Shown: positions 51,726 through 61,160 of the stretch, one piece after another
Layout: every line of letters begins with the position of its first letter
Numbering within the stretch: the first letter of the stretch is position 1
Assembly: GCF_002237655.1 (NCBI RefSeq)
Contig: NZ_NOKT01000008.1
Span: forward strand, 62,001 to 126,000
Reading direction: 5' to 3'
Source of the DNA: Streptomyces sp. XY006
GTDB taxonomy: Bacteria; Actinomycetota; Actinomycetes; Streptomycetales; Streptomycetaceae
Length of the DNA stretch: 64,000 nucleotides
Translations under genes and position numbers: made by a program
The notes under the pieces: generated by a model
Databases searched by the model: none
What the model was told of the DNA's origin: nothing
Seen by the model: only the letters and a program-made list of their open reading frames with translations

Positions 51726-54700
51726 TCACGACCGGGGCGGCAGCTTCGGACGGGAGCGGTCCGGCACGTCGCTGTAGGTCGGCGGCGTCGCCGGCGGGTT
51801 GGACTCCAGCAGTCCCAGAGCGAGTTCGACGGCGTCGGCCAGCTGCGCGTGCCGCCCCTCCGCCCAGTCCAGCGGGGTGCGCAGCACGTCGACGTCCGGG
51901 GCGACGCCCCGGTTCTCCACCGACCAGCCGTAGGCCTCGAACCAGGCCGCGTTCATCGGCACCGTGATCACCGTGCCGTCGCCCAGCTCGTGCCGGCCGG
52001 TCATGCCGACCACCCCGCCCCAGGTGCGCTGCCCCACCACCGGCCCCAGCCTCAGCAGTTTGAACGCGGCGGTGATCATGTCGCCGTCGGAGGAGGTCGC
52101 CTCGTCGGCCAGGGCCACCACCGGGCCCCGCGGCGCGTTCGAGGTGTACGAGACGGGCTGGGCGTCACGGGTCAGGTCCCAGCCGAGGATCGTGCGGCTC
52201 AGGGTCTCGATGACCAGCTCGCTGATGTGCCCGCCGGCGTTGCCGCGCACGTCCACGATCAGCGCGGGCCGGGACACCTCCATGCGCAGGTCGCGGTTGA
52301 ACTGCGCCCAGCCCGAGCCGCCCATGTCCGGGATGTGCAGATAGCCGCAGCGGCCCCCGCTCAGCTCCCGCACCACCGCCCGGCGTTTGGCCACCCAGTC
52401 CTGGTAGCGCAGCGGCCGCTCGTCGACCAGGGGCACCACGGCGACCCGCCGGGGCGGACCCGTGCCCTCGGCGGGCGAGAAGGTCAGCTCCACCGTCGTC
52501 CCGCCCGCACCGGCCAGCAGCGGGTACGGGCCCGCGTCGGGATCCACCGGGCGGCCGTCCACATGGGTGAGGACGGCGCCCTCCCGGATGCCCGTACCGG
52601 CCAGCGGGGAACGGGCCTTGGAGTCGGAGGAGTCGCCGGGCAGGATCCGCCGGACCGTCCAGCCGCCGTCCCGGCGTACGAAGTTGGCGCCCAGCAGGCC
52701 CTGGCGGCGCTGGTAGTGCGGCGGGCCCTCGTTGCGCCGGGCGGCGGTGACATAGGCGTGGGAGGTGCCCAGTTCGCCGAGCACCTCGCGCAGCAGGTCG
52801 GCGAACTCGTCCGGGGACGCGACCCGTTCGACCAGGGGACGGTACTGGTCCAGAACCCCGTCCCAGTCGATGCCGCACATGCCCGGGTCCCAGAAGTAGG
52901 CCCGGATCAGCCGCCCGGCCTCGTCGTACGCCTGCCGCCACTCCGCCGCCGGGTCGACCGTGTGCAGGATGCGGCGCGCGTCGATCCACACCGTGGAGTC
53001 CGAGTCGCCCGGCTCGTTGGCGGGCACCGCGCGCAGTTCGCCCTCGTCGACGATCACCAGCCGGCTGCCGTCGCCGCTGACGGCGAACCAGTCCAGGTGC
53101 TGGGCGAGTTCCGACTTCTTGGCCTTGGTGATGCCGAAGTGCTCCAGGGTCGGCCGGCCGCTGGTGTCGTCCGGGTTGGCGAACGTCTCGCCCAGCGCGC
53201 CCGAGATCGGCCAGCGCAGCCACACCAGTCCGCCGCCCGCCACCGGGTGCAGCGCCGAGTACTTGGAGGCGGCCACCGGGAAGGGCGTGACCCGGCTCTC
53301 CAGCCCTTCCACCTCGACGGTGACGGCCCCGCTCTCCGCGCTCTCGTCGTCCTCCACCGGGTCCAGGCCCCCGGCGGCCGGACGGCCCTCGGGGTTCACC
53401 GCGAACGGGGAGGGCGTCGCCGAGGACAGCGGCACGAGGTACGGGCGGCAGCCCAGCGGGAAGGACAGGTCGCCGGTGTGCACGTCGTAGACCGGGTCGA
53501 AGCCGCGCCAGGACAGGAAGGCCAGGTAGCGGCCGTCGCGCGTGAAGACCGGGTTCTCGTCCTCGAAGCGGCCGTTGGTGACGTCCACGACGAACCGGTC
53601 CGCGATGCGGGCCAGCTTGATCTGGCGCAGCGTCCGCCCGATGCCGGGGTGCGACCAGGTCAGCCACGCCCCGTCCGGGGAGAACGCGAGGTCGCGCACG
53701 GGCCCGTTGAGGGACCGGATGAGCTCGGTGACCTCGCCGCCGGACTCCTCCGAGACGTCGACCAGGAGGAGCCGCCCGTCGTGCGAGGCGACCGCCAGGC
53801 GCTCGCCGTCGGGGTCGGAGACCAGCTCGCGCACCCGGCCCAGGGCGCCCGCCGACAGCCGCCGTGGCGTGCGGTCGCCGCTCGCCCGGGGCAGGAAGGC
53901 GATCTCGATGGCGTCCTCGCCCTCCGCGTCCGTCACGTACGCCACCCGCCCGCTCCCGCCGAGCATCTCCGGCATCCGCACCCGGACGCCGGGGGTGTCG
54001 GTGAGGGTGCGGGCGGGTCCGTCGCGGTGGGTGAGCCAGTACAGGCTGCCGCGCACGACGACCGCGCTGGCCCGGCCGGTCTCGTCGACCGAGATCCCGT
54101 CGACGTGCCGGGCGGCCGCCACCTGGTACGGGCGCCGCCCCGCGCGCGGCCCGTCCAGCCGTACCTCCAGCCGGCGTGGTCCGGAGTCCGGGGACAGGTC
54201 GTCGACCAGCCACAGATCGCCCGCGCACTGGTACACCACCCGCGTGCCGTCGCTGGCGGCGTGCCGGGCGTAGAAGGCGTCGTGGTCGGTGTGGCGGCGC
54301 AGGTCGGAGCCGTCGTGGGCGCAGGAGTAGAGGTTGCCGACGCCCTCGTGGTCGGAGAGGAAGGCGATCCGGTCGCCGACGAACATGGGGGAGTGCAGAT
54401 GGCCGCCGAGGCCTTCGAGCAGCCGTTCGCCGTGCAGCCACAGCCGGCCCGTGGCGCCGCCCCGGTAGCGCTTCCAGGCGGCCGGTTCGTGCGGGGGCGT
54501 GCCGGTGAGCAGCAGCGTCCTGCGCTCCCCGTCCAGGTCGGCCACCTGGATGTCGGAGACCGGCCCCCAGGGCAGCTTGCGGCCCGGGTCGCCGTCGGGG
54601 GAGACCTTGTAGGCCCAGGTGAAGTAGGAGAACGGCTCGCCGTGCGAGGCCACGGCCAGGATCTCGCCGTCCGGGGTCCAGCCGCAGACCCGGGTGTCGG

Positions 54701-54956
54701 CGCTGCCCCAGTGGCTCACCTGCCGGCCCGGGCCGCCGTCCACCGGGACCAGATGGACCTCCGGCACCAGACTGCGCCAGCTCGTGCAGGCGAGGTGGCG
54801 GCCGTCGGGCGAGAAGCGCGGGTGGCCCACCTTGGTGCGGTCGACGGTGAGCCGCCAGGCGCGGCCCGGACCGTCGAGCGGGGCGAGCCAGAGGTCGTCC
54901 TCGGCGACGAAGCACAGCAGGTCGTCATGGAGATGCGGCAGGCGCAGATAGGTCAC
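51726..54956 (-). CDS. tricorn-type S41 peptidase
   Basis: 1076 aa. The start TYLRLPHLHDDLLCFVAEDDLWL and repeated DG-rich blades (FSPDGRHLACTSW) form the six/seven-blade propellers to about 650. Then come the C1 domain, a PDZ domain (GAVLTHVDGRPVD) and the C2 catalytic domain with VDVRGNAGGHISE and DEATSSDGDMI, whose Ser is the nucleophile. It degrades oligopeptides behind the proteasome or Clp in the cytoplasm. GTG 54956 fits family starts; a GTG at 54986 seven bases after TAACTT is possible for a leaderless start. Divergent from tetR. Confidence 0.94.
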   Translation of the reverse strand: MTYLRLPHLHDDLLCFVAEDDLWLAPLDGPGRAWRLTVDRTKVGHPRFSPDGRHLACTSWRSLVPEVHLVPVDGGPGRQVSHWGSADTRVCGWTPDGEILAVASHGEPFSYFTWAYKVSPDGDPGRKLPWGPVSDIQVADLDGERRTLLLTGTPPHEPAAWKRYRGGATGRLWLHGERLLEGLGGHLHSPMFVGDRIAFLSDHEGVGNLYSCAHDGSDLRRHTDHDAFYARHAASDGTRVVYQCAGDLWLVDDLSPDSGPRRLEVRLDGPRAGRRPYQVAAARHVDGISVDETGRASAVVVRGSLYWLTHRDGPARTLTDTPGVRVRMPEMLGGSGRVAYVTDAEGEDAIEIAFLPRASGDRTPRRLSAGALGRVRELVSDPDGERLAVASHDGRLLLVDVSEESGGEVTELIRSLNGPVRDLAFSPDGAWLTWSHPGIGRTLRQIKLARIADRFVVDVTNGRFEDENPVFTRDGRYLAFLSWRGFDPVYDVHTGDLSFPLGCRPYLVPLSSATPSPFAVNPEGRPAAGGLDPVEDDESAESGAVTVEVEGLESRVTPFPVAASKYSALHPVAGGGLVWLRWPISGALGETFANPDDTSGRPTLEHFGITKAKKSELAQHLDWFAVSGDGSRLVIVDEGELRAVPANEPGDSDSTVWIDARRILHTVDPAAEWRQAYDEAGRLIRAYFWDPGMCGIDWDGVLDQYRPLVERVASPDEFADLLREVLGELGTSHAYVTAARRNEGPPHYQRRQGLLGANFVRRDGGWTVRRILPGDSSDSKARSPLAGTGIREGAVLTHVDGRPVDPDAGPYPLLAGAGGTTVELTFSPAEGTGPPRRVAVVPLVDERPLRYQDWVAKRRAVVRELSGGRCGYLHIPDMGGSGWAQFNRDLRMEVSRPALIVDVRGNAGGHISELVIETLSRTILGWDLTRDAQPVSYTSNAPRGPVVALADEATSSDGDMITAAFKLLRLGPVVGQRTWGGVVGMTGRHELGDGTVITVPMNAAWFEAYGWSVENRGVAPDVDVLRTPLDWAEGRHAQLADAVELALGLLESNPPATPPTYSDVPDRSRPKLPPRS

Positions 54957-55027
54957 CCGACCATGCTTTGCCCGGGCGGGAAGCACAGCAAGTTATGACA
55001 AAGGGGCCGCCGTGACGCAGCACACGT

Positions 55028-55042
55028 ACGAAACGGTTTCGT
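55028..55042. promoter_or_regulatory. TetR-type operator O1
   Basis: ACGAAACGGTTTCGT is a perfect palindrome (7-bp arms around G), inside the direct repeat ACGTACGAAAC that recurs 46 bp later. It lies in the short region between the tricorn start and tetR. Confidence 0.75.
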
Positions 55043-55073
55043 TTCTATCAGGGCTGCGCTACCTTGAAGACGT

Positions 55074-55088
55074 ACGAAACCGTGTCGT
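55074..55088. promoter_or_regulatory. TetR-type operator O2
   Basis: ACGAAACCGTGTCGT repeats O1 with one mismatch in the right arm, 46 bp centre to centre and about 22 bp before the tetR ATG. The pair would let the regulator block tetR and perhaps the divergent tricorn promoter. Confidence 0.7.
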
Positions 55089-55110
55089 TCGGAGCAGGAA
55101 GGTGAGAGAG

Positions 55111-55716
55111 ATGGCTGAGGTCGCCACCGCGCGTCGCAGTCGGATCACCCCCGAGCGCGAGGCCGAGCTGTACGCGGCCGTGCTCGACCTGCTCCGCGAA
55201 GTCGGCTACGACGCCCTCACCATGGACGCCGTGGCCGCTCGCACCCGGTCCAGCAAGGCCACGCTCTACCGCCAGTGGGGCGGCAAGGCCCAGCTCGTCG
55301 TCAAGGCGCTCCGGCACACCAAGCCGGTGCAGAACTTCGACGAGATCGACACCGGCTCCCTGCGCGGCGACTTCCACGCCCTGCTGGCCCGTGCGGACGA
55401 CGCCGAGATGGAACAGAACGGCGCGCTCATGCGCGGACTGGCCACGGCGATGCACGCCAACGCCGACCTCCACCGCGAGTTCAAGAGCCAGATCATCGAG
55501 CCGGAGATCGCGGACTCGCGCCGCCTGCTCCAGCGCGCCGTCGACCGCGGCGAGGTCCGTCCGGACTGTCCCGCGCTGGAGTTCGTGGTGCACATGATGC
55601 TCGGCGCGTTCGTCACCTGCGCGGTCCTGGAGGACAAGCCCCCGACGGCGGCCTTCCTCACCTCGTACATCGACGCCGTGGTCCTCCCCGCCCTCGGCGT
55701 CCCCACCACCGACTAG
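55111..55716 (+). CDS. TetR-family regulator of the MMPL transporter
   Basis: 201 aa. HTH TMDAVAARTRSSKATLYRQWGGKAQLV (about 32-58); the C-terminal domain (LRGDFHALLARADDAEMEQNG) is TetR_C type. ATG 55111 follows AGGTGAGAGAG and excludes the operator DNA that an earlier frame would translate. It is upstream of the MMPL transporter on the same strand, with two ACGAAAC operators before it, so autoregulation and control of the transporter are likely. Confidence 0.92.
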   Translation: MAEVATARRSRITPEREAELYAAVLDLLREVGYDALTMDAVAARTRSSKATLYRQWGGKAQLVVKALRHTKPVQNFDEIDTGSLRGDFHALLARADDAEMEQNGALMRGLATAMHANADLHREFKSQIIEPEIADSRRLLQRAVDRGEVRPDCPALEFVVHMMLGAFVTCAVLEDKPPTAAFLTSYIDAVVLPALGVPTTD

Positions 55717-55843
55717 TCCCCCAGCTAGCCCTCCACCTGACGTCACCTCCCCCATTGCCTCAAGGGCATGGGGGCGCCCCCATCGTCGTCGGGCTGATCA
55801 CCCCTGCCCTGAAGACCTCACGACTGACCGGGAGTACGCCCTC

Positions 55844-58051
55844 GTGGCCACATTCCTCTACAAACTCGGCCGGCTCTCGTTCCGGCGGCGGCATCTCGTC
55901 GCCCTGATCTGGGTGGCCCTGCTGGCCCTCGCCGGGGTCGGCGCGGCCGGCGCACCCGCCGCGGGCAACAGCTCGTTCTCCATCCCCGGCACGGAGGCGC
56001 AGAAGGCCTTCGACCTGCTGGAGCAGCGCTTCCCCGGCACCAGCGCCGACGGCGCCACCGCCCGCGTGGTCTTCAAGGCGCCGAGCGGCGAGAAGATGAC
56101 CGACCCGGGCAACAAGGCGACGGTGCGGGAGACCGTCAAGGAGCTGTCCGACGGCTCCGAGGTCGCCCGCGTCACCGACCCGTACCAGGCCAGGGCCGTC
56201 AGCAAGGACGGCACGATCGCCTACGCGCAGGTGTCCTACAAGGTCTCCGGCATGGAGCTCGACGACGCCTCCAAGGACGCCCTGGAGGACTCCGCGCAGG
56301 ACGCGCGGAAGGCCGGGCTGACCGTCGAGATCGGCGGTGACGCGCTGCAGGCCGTGCCGCACACCGGCTCCAGCGAGATCATCGGCATCGCGGTCGCCGC
56401 GGTCGTCCTCGTCATCACCTTCGGCTCGCTGGTCGCGGCCGGGCTGCCGCTGCTGACGGCGCTCATCGGCGTGGGCATCGGCGTCTCCGGCATCACGGCG
56501 CTGGCGAGCACCCTGGACCTGGGCTCCACCACCTCCACCCTCGCCATGATGATCGGCCTCGCGGTCGGCATCGACTACGCGCTGTTCATCGTCTCCCGCT
56601 ACCGCGCCGAACTGGCCGAGGGCCGCGAGCGCGAGGAGGCGGCCGGCCGGGCCGTCGGCACGGCGGGCTCCGCCGTGGTCTTCGCGGGCCTGACCGTCGT
56701 GATCGCCCTGGTGGGCCTGTCGGTGGTCGACATCCCGATGCTGACGAAGATGGGCATCGCTGCGGCCGGCACCGTGGCCATCGCGGTGCTGATCGCCCTC
56801 ACCATGATCCCGGCGCTGCTCGGATACGCCGGCCGCAAGGTCAGGCCGGCGGGGGAGAAGGGCCGGCTGTTCGGCCGGGCCAAGGCGCAGGACGGGCCGG
56901 CCAGGCCGAACCTGGGCAGCCGCTGGGCGAGCTTCGTGGTCCGCCGCCCGATCGCGGTCCTGCTGCTCGGCGTCGTCGGCCTCGGCGCGGCCGCCGTCCC
57001 GGCCGCGAGCCTGGAACTGGGCCTGCCCGACGACGGCTCCCAGCCCACCTCCACCACCCAGCGCCGCGCCTACGACCTGCTCTCCGAGGGCTTCGGGCCG
57101 GGCTTCAACGGCCCGCTGATGGTCGTGGTCGACGCCAAGGGCAGCGACGACCCGAAGGCCGCCTTCACCGCGGTCGGCGACGAGATCAAGGGCCTGAAGG
57201 ACGTCGTCACGGTGACGCCGCCCGCGCCCAACAAGGCCGGTGACACCGCCACCATCACCGTGATCCCCGGTTCCAAGCCGTCCTCCGTCACCACCGAGGA
57301 CCTGGTGCACGGCATCCGGGACGCGGGCACGGACGTCAAGGCCGACACCGGCGCGAACGTCCTGGTCACCGGCAGCACGGCCATGAACATCGACGTCAGC
57401 CAGAAGCTCAACGACGCGCTCGTGCCCTATCTGGTGCTGGTCGTCGGCCTCGCCTTCCTGCTCCTGATCGTGGTGTTCCGCTCGATCCTCGTCCCGCTGA
57501 AGGCGGCCCTCGGCTTCCTGCTGTCGGTGATGGCGGCGCTCGGCGCGGTCGTCGCGGTCTTCCAGTGGGGCTGGCTGTCCGGCCTCATGGGCGTCGAGCA
57601 GACCGGGCCCGTCATGTCGATGATGCCGATCTTCATGGTCGGCGTGGTCTTCGGCCTGGCCATGGACTACGAGGTGTTCCTCGTGACCCGGATGCGGGAG
57701 GCCTACGTCCACGGCGAGAAGCCGGCCCAGGCCGTGGTGACGGGCTTCCGGCACGGCGCCCGGGTCGTCAGCGCCGCCGCGGTCATCATGATCGCCGTGT
57801 TCGCCGGGTTCATCGGCTCCTCCGAGTCGATGGTCAAGATGATCGGCTTCGGCCTCGCGATCGCGGTGTTCTTCGACGCGTTCATCGTCCGCATGGCCAT
57901 CGTGCCGGCCGTCCTGGCCCTCCTCGGCCGCAAGGCCTGGTGGCTGCCCAGGTGGCTCGACCGGACCCTGCCGAACGTGGACGTCGAGGGCGAGGGCCTG
58001 CGCACCGCCTCCGGCGACGACGACGGTGACAGGCAACTGGTCCGAGTCTGA
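55844..58051 (+). CDS. MMPL/RND-type transporter
   Basis: 735 aa, 11-12 helices in two halves. Each half has an outside domain after its first helix, then helix-4 motifs: IGLAVGIDYALFIVSRYRAEL and FGLAMDYEVFLVTRMREAY, with the Asp-Tyr pairs that relay protons. It exports lipids or drugs across the membrane. GTG 55844 follows GGGAG. It lies 127 bp after the TetR gene that probably represses it. Confidence 0.94.
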   Translation: MATFLYKLGRLSFRRRHLVALIWVALLALAGVGAAGAPAAGNSSFSIPGTEAQKAFDLLEQRFPGTSADGATARVVFKAPSGEKMTDPGNKATVRETVKELSDGSEVARVTDPYQARAVSKDGTIAYAQVSYKVSGMELDDASKDALEDSAQDARKAGLTVEIGGDALQAVPHTGSSEIIGIAVAAVVLVITFGSLVAAGLPLLTALIGVGIGVSGITALASTLDLGSTTSTLAMMIGLAVGIDYALFIVSRYRAELAEGREREEAAGRAVGTAGSAVVFAGLTVVIALVGLSVVDIPMLTKMGIAAAGTVAIAVLIALTMIPALLGYAGRKVRPAGEKGRLFGRAKAQDGPARPNLGSRWASFVVRRPIAVLLLGVVGLGAAAVPAASLELGLPDDGSQPTSTTQRRAYDLLSEGFGPGFNGPLMVVVDAKGSDDPKAAFTAVGDEIKGLKDVVTVTPPAPNKAGDTATITVIPGSKPSSVTTEDLVHGIRDAGTDVKADTGANVLVTGSTAMNIDVSQKLNDALVPYLVLVVGLAFLLLIVVFRSILVPLKAALGFLLSVMAALGAVVAVFQWGWLSGLMGVEQTGPVMSMMPIFMVGVVFGLAMDYEVFLVTRMREAYVHGEKPAQAVVTGFRHGARVVSAAAVIMIAVFAGFIGSSESMVKMIGFGLAIAVFFDAFIVRMAIVPAVLALLGRKAWWLPRWLDRTLPNVDVEGEGLRTASGDDDGDRQLVRV

Positions 58052-58068
58052 CGGATCGTCAGAAACCT

Positions 58069-58109
58069 GCCGGTGAGGGCGCACTGTGGGACGGTGCGTC
58101 CTCACCGGC
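58069..58109. terminator. bidirectional hairpin after the MMPL gene
   Basis: GCCGGTGAGGGCGCAC pairs with GTGCGTCCTCACCGGC (16 bp with one G-T pair) around a 9-base loop; TTTCAC follows on the plus side. It separates two convergent genes. Confidence 0.85.
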
Positions 58110-58112
58110 CTT

Positions 58113-58514
58113 TCACCCGGGCACCTCGACTTCGGCCCACACCGTCTTGCGCGGGTGCGGCCCCGGTGTCACGCCCCAGCGGCCTGCGAGGGCGGCCACG
58201 ACGAGGAGGCCCCGGCCCGTGGTGGCGTCCGGGGCCGGCCGGGTGGCGTGGGGAAGCAGGTCGCCGCGCGGGTCCGTGACCTCGATGCGGAGGGTGCCGC
58301 CGACGACGTAGAGCGTCAGCCGGAAGTCCCGGCCGGGCACGCGGCCATGGGTGGCGGCATTGGCCGCGAGCTCGGCGACGATCTGCTCGGCAGGGTCCGA
58401 CGGCACGTCCCACGAGCGCAGTTGCTCCACGGCGAGGAGCCGGGCGAGCCGCGCGCCCCGGGGCGTCGGGGAGAGCAGAAGGCTGAGGTTGCGGATGGTG
58501 GTCTCCTGGTCCAT
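58113..58514 (-). CDS. RsbW-like HATPase (anti-sigma-type kinase)
   Basis: 133 aa. GHKL ATPase fold: ELAANAATHG (N box), VTDPRGDLLP (G1) and GRGLLVVAALAGRWGV (G2). Such short proteins often pair with XRE/DUF397 genes as here. It may phosphorylate or bind a partner regulator. ATG 58514 opens the family start. Divergent from the XRE gene, 137 bp apart. Confidence 0.9.
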   Translation of the reverse strand: MDQETTIRNLSLLLSPTPRGARLARLLAVEQLRSWDVPSDPAEQIVAELAANAATHGRVPGRDFRLTLYVVGGTLRIEVTDPRGDLLPHATRPAPDATTGRGLLVVAALAGRWGVTPGPHPRKTVWAEVEVPG

Positions 58515-58650
58515 GTGACTCAGCGTGGCCGAGTCCGCGCGCCGTGACCGGCGACTGCGGGTGGGCGTACCGCAGTTGTCCCGAGCTTGTCTCGTGCTGT
58601 CCCGGCTGTCCCGGTCGTTGTACGGGTACGGCTGCGCGATGGAGGTGGGC

Positions 58651-59496
58651 ATGAACGAGGCTGTCGACGAGGCCGGCTGGGATGTCGAGCCGGGCGACGA
58701 GATCGAGCCGCTGGTCCAGGCGGTGGGCAAGCTGCTGAAGGTGTGCCGGGAGGCGGCGGGTCTGCGGGTCGCCGAGCTGGGCGACATGCTCGGCTACGGC
58801 GAGGACATGATCCGCAAGATGGAACGGGGGGCCCGGATTCCCCGGCCGGAGTACCTGGACAGGGCGGACCGGGTGCTGAACGCCCAGGGGCATCTGAGGG
58901 CGTTCACGAAGGACATGGAGCGGGCCCGGTATCCGAAGAAGGTGCGGGAACTGGCGGAGCTGGAGGGGCGGGCGGTGGAGATGCTGCTCTACAGCAATCA
59001 CAACATCCACGGGCTGCTGCAGACGCCGGAGTATGCGAGGGCGTTGTTCGAGATGCGACAGCCCGCCCTCTCTGCCGACGTGATCGAGCGGGAGAGCGCC
59101 GCACGCATGGCTCGAAAGTCCGTCTTCGAGCGGAACCCCGTGCCGGATCTCAGTTTTGTCCAGGAACAGGTGACGCTCGAACGCCCCCTCGGGGGCAAGA
59201 TGGTGTTGCGCCGCCAACTCGAACACCTGCTGGAGATGGCCAAGTTGCGAAATGTGTCGCTCCAAGTCATGCCGACAGACCGGGAAGAGCACGCGGGTAC
59301 GCAGGGCCTGATCGAGGTGCTGAAGTTCGCCGACGGCACGGCCATCGGGCGTTCCGAGGGTGCGTTCAACGGCCGTCCGGTCTCAAGCCCTCGTGACCTA
59401 CGGGTCCTTGAACTGCGCTATGGCATGATCCGGGCGCAGGCTCTCACGCCGCGGGAGTCGCAGACCTTTATCGAGCAAGTCCTGGAGAGACTATGA
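58651..59496 (+). CDS. XRE-type regulator with DUF5753 domain
   Basis: 281 aa. HTH VCREAAGLRVAELGDMLGYGEDMIRKMERGARIP (in pieces, 30-65), then the DUF5753 domain (HNIHGLLQTPEYARALFEMR; LERPLGGKMVLRRQLEHLLEMA). ATG 58651 lies 5 bases after GGAGGTGGGC. It overlaps a DUF397 gene by 4 bp. Such pairs (Scr1-type) influence development and antibiotic production in Streptomyces; the target here is unknown. Confidence 0.92.
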   Translation: MNEAVDEAGWDVEPGDEIEPLVQAVGKLLKVCREAAGLRVAELGDMLGYGEDMIRKMERGARIPRPEYLDRADRVLNAQGHLRAFTKDMERARYPKKVRELAELEGRAVEMLLYSNHNIHGLLQTPEYARALFEMRQPALSADVIERESAARMARKSVFERNPVPDLSFVQEQVTLERPLGGKMVLRRQLEHLLEMAKLRNVSLQVMPTDREEHAGTQGLIEVLKFADGTAIGRSEGAFNGRPVSSPRDLRVLELRYGMIRAQALTPRESQTFIEQVLERL

Positions 59497-59678
59497 GCAC
59501 GCCGGAACTGCACTGGTTCAAGAGCAGCTACAGCAGCAGCAGCGAGCCCGGCGACTGCGTCGAGGTCGCCCACACCCCCGCCGTGATCCACGTCCGCGAC
59601 TCCAAGGCCCCGGGGACTCCCCACGTGACGGTGGTCCCCGCCGCGTGGGAGTCGTTCCTCGCGTACGTCACCGAGTGA
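59493..59678 (+). CDS. DUF397 protein
   Basis: 61 aa: LHWFKSSYSSSSEPGDCVEVA, IHVRDSKAP and a W-F ending (AAWESFLAYV) are the whole DUF397 fold. It is the usual small partner of XRE/DUF5753 regulators and probably binds them. ATGA overlap with the upstream gene. Confidence 0.93.
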   Translation: MSTPELHWFKSSYSSSSEPGDCVEVAHTPAVIHVRDSKAPGTPHVTVVPAAWESFLAYVTE

Positions 59679-59699
59679 CAGCCGGCCTGACCCGGGTTT

Positions 59700-60842
59700 T
59701 TACGCCGCGTGCGGATGGAGGACGACCTTGGTGTAGCCCTCGACCCGCTTGTCGAACTTCTCGTACGCCGTTGGGGCCTGGTCCAGCGGCAGCTCGTGCG
59801 AGACGACGAAGCTCGGGGTCGCACGGCCCTCGATGATCATGTCCCGCAGGTGCCGGTTGTACCGCTTGACGTTGCACTGGCCGGTGCCCATCCGCAGCCC
59901 CTTCTCGAAGAGGCGCCCGATGGAGACCATCAGCATGCCCTTCTTGGCCTGGTCGTCCGGCCCGCCCGGGTCGCTCGGGACGTACAGGCCGGGGACGCCG
60001 AGGGCACCGGTGGGCCGGACCGTCTCGACGAGCGAGTTCAGCACGATCGCCGGTTCCTCGCGGTCCTCGCCCTGCGCCTGGGCCTGGTAGCCGACGGCGT
60101 CGACGCCCTTGTCCGTGCCCTGGCCGTCGGTGTGCTCCTTGATCTGCTCCGCCGGGTTGCCCTGTGTGAAGTCGATCGGCACCGCCCCGATCTCCTCCGC
60201 CTTCTGCAGCCGTTCCGCCACCCGGTCGACGACGAACACCTTGCTCGCGCCGCGCAGCATCGCGGAGTAGGCGGCCATGAGCCCGACCGGGCCGCCGCCG
60301 TACACGGCGACGCTCTCGCCGGGACGCACGTCGGCCAGTTCGTTGCCGTGGTAGCCGGTCGGGAAGATGTCGGCGAGGAGGACGAAGTCGGTCTCCTTCT
60401 CGGTGCCCTCGGGAAGCTTGAGGCAGTTGAAGTCGGCGTACGGAACGCGCACGTACTCCGCCTGCCCTCCCGTATAGGGGCCCATCGCGACATAACCGTA
60501 GGCGCCGCCGGCGAAGCCCGGGTTCACGGTCAGGCAGAAGCCCGTGAACCCCGCCGTACAGTTCTTGCAGAAGCCGCAGGCCACGTTGAACGGCATGACC
60601 ACCCGGTCACCGCGGCTGAGCGAGGTGACCCCCTCTCCTGTCTCCTCCACGACGCCGAGGTTCTCGTGGCCGAACACGATCCCCGGCTCCGCGGCCGTCC
60701 GGCCCTCGTACATGTGCAGGTCCGAGCCGCAGATCGCGGTCGAGGTGACCCGGACGATCACATCGTTGGGGTGCTGAATCCGTGGATCCTCCACTTGCTC
60801 GATCGCTACCTCGAAGGGGCCCTTGTAGACGACAGCCCTCAT
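59700..60842 (-). CDS. zinc-dependent alcohol/formaldehyde dehydrogenase (glutathione-independent type)
   Basis: 380 aa. CGSDLHMYEG and GHENLGVV hold the catalytic zinc ligands; CGFCKNCTAGFTGFC is the structural zinc loop; GGGPVGLMAA is the NAD loop. DIFPTGYHGNELADV and the long loop EHTDGQGTDKGVDAVG fit the glutathione-independent formaldehyde dehydrogenase group. ATG 60842 follows GGAGGTGCTTGCG; the ATG at 60857 overlaps that RBS. Removes formaldehyde or other aldehydes (family knowledge). Confidence 0.9.
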   Translation of the reverse strand: MRAVVYKGPFEVAIEQVEDPRIQHPNDVIVRVTSTAICGSDLHMYEGRTAAEPGIVFGHENLGVVEETGEGVTSLSRGDRVVMPFNVACGFCKNCTAGFTGFCLTVNPGFAGGAYGYVAMGPYTGGQAEYVRVPYADFNCLKLPEGTEKETDFVLLADIFPTGYHGNELADVRPGESVAVYGGGPVGLMAAYSAMLRGASKVFVVDRVAERLQKAEEIGAVPIDFTQGNPAEQIKEHTDGQGTDKGVDAVGYQAQAQGEDREEPAIVLNSLVETVRPTGALGVPGLYVPSDPGGPDDQAKKGMLMVSIGRLFEKGLRMGTGQCNVKRYNRHLRDMIIEGRATPSFVVSHELPLDQAPTAYEKFDKRVEGYTKVVLHPHAA

Positions 60843-60925
60843 CGCAAGCACCTCCATCTGTGCCGTAGCTCATATACCAGGCTGGTACATGATGAGACGA
60901 TTTGCACCAAGAGGAGAAAGGATCT

Positions 60926-61117
60926 ATGGCCTTGTCACGACGTATCGGCACACTGCTCGTAGCGGTCTCCGGCCTGTCCGGTCAGACCTATCCCGTGGGG
61001 ACCCGCGTGGCCATCCGCGGCACCGGAGGATCGGTCGACGGATTCGTCGACGGCGACTGGCTGCCCCTGGCGTGGTGGGAGTTCGCGGACGTCCCCACGG
61101 AGGACGGCGCTGCCTGA
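60926..61117 (+). CDS. 63-aa small protein with a beta-barrel-like core
   Basis: MALSRRIGTLLVAVSGLSGQ, then TYPVGTRVAIRGTGGSVDGF and DGDWLPLAWWEFADVP. It has no complete membrane helix. Alternating hydrophobic residues suggest a small beta domain. ATG 60926 follows AGGAGAAAGGATCT. The first part resembles a weak signal but has no cleavage site. Function unknown. Confidence 0.72.
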   Translation: MALSRRIGTLLVAVSGLSGQTYPVGTRVAIRGTGGSVDGFVDGDWLPLAWWEFADVPTEDGAA

Positions 61118-61160
61118 AACCGGCTCGCGTGCCCTCTACACGCACCGCTAGCGTGCCCGC

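Noticed and set aside
51669-54998. A 1109-codon open frame on the plus strand opposite tricorn
   Set aside because: It is the GC-biased shadow of the tricorn gene: low-complexity Arg/Gly/Val/Gln composition, no domain, no RBS. The minus frame has full tricorn motifs.
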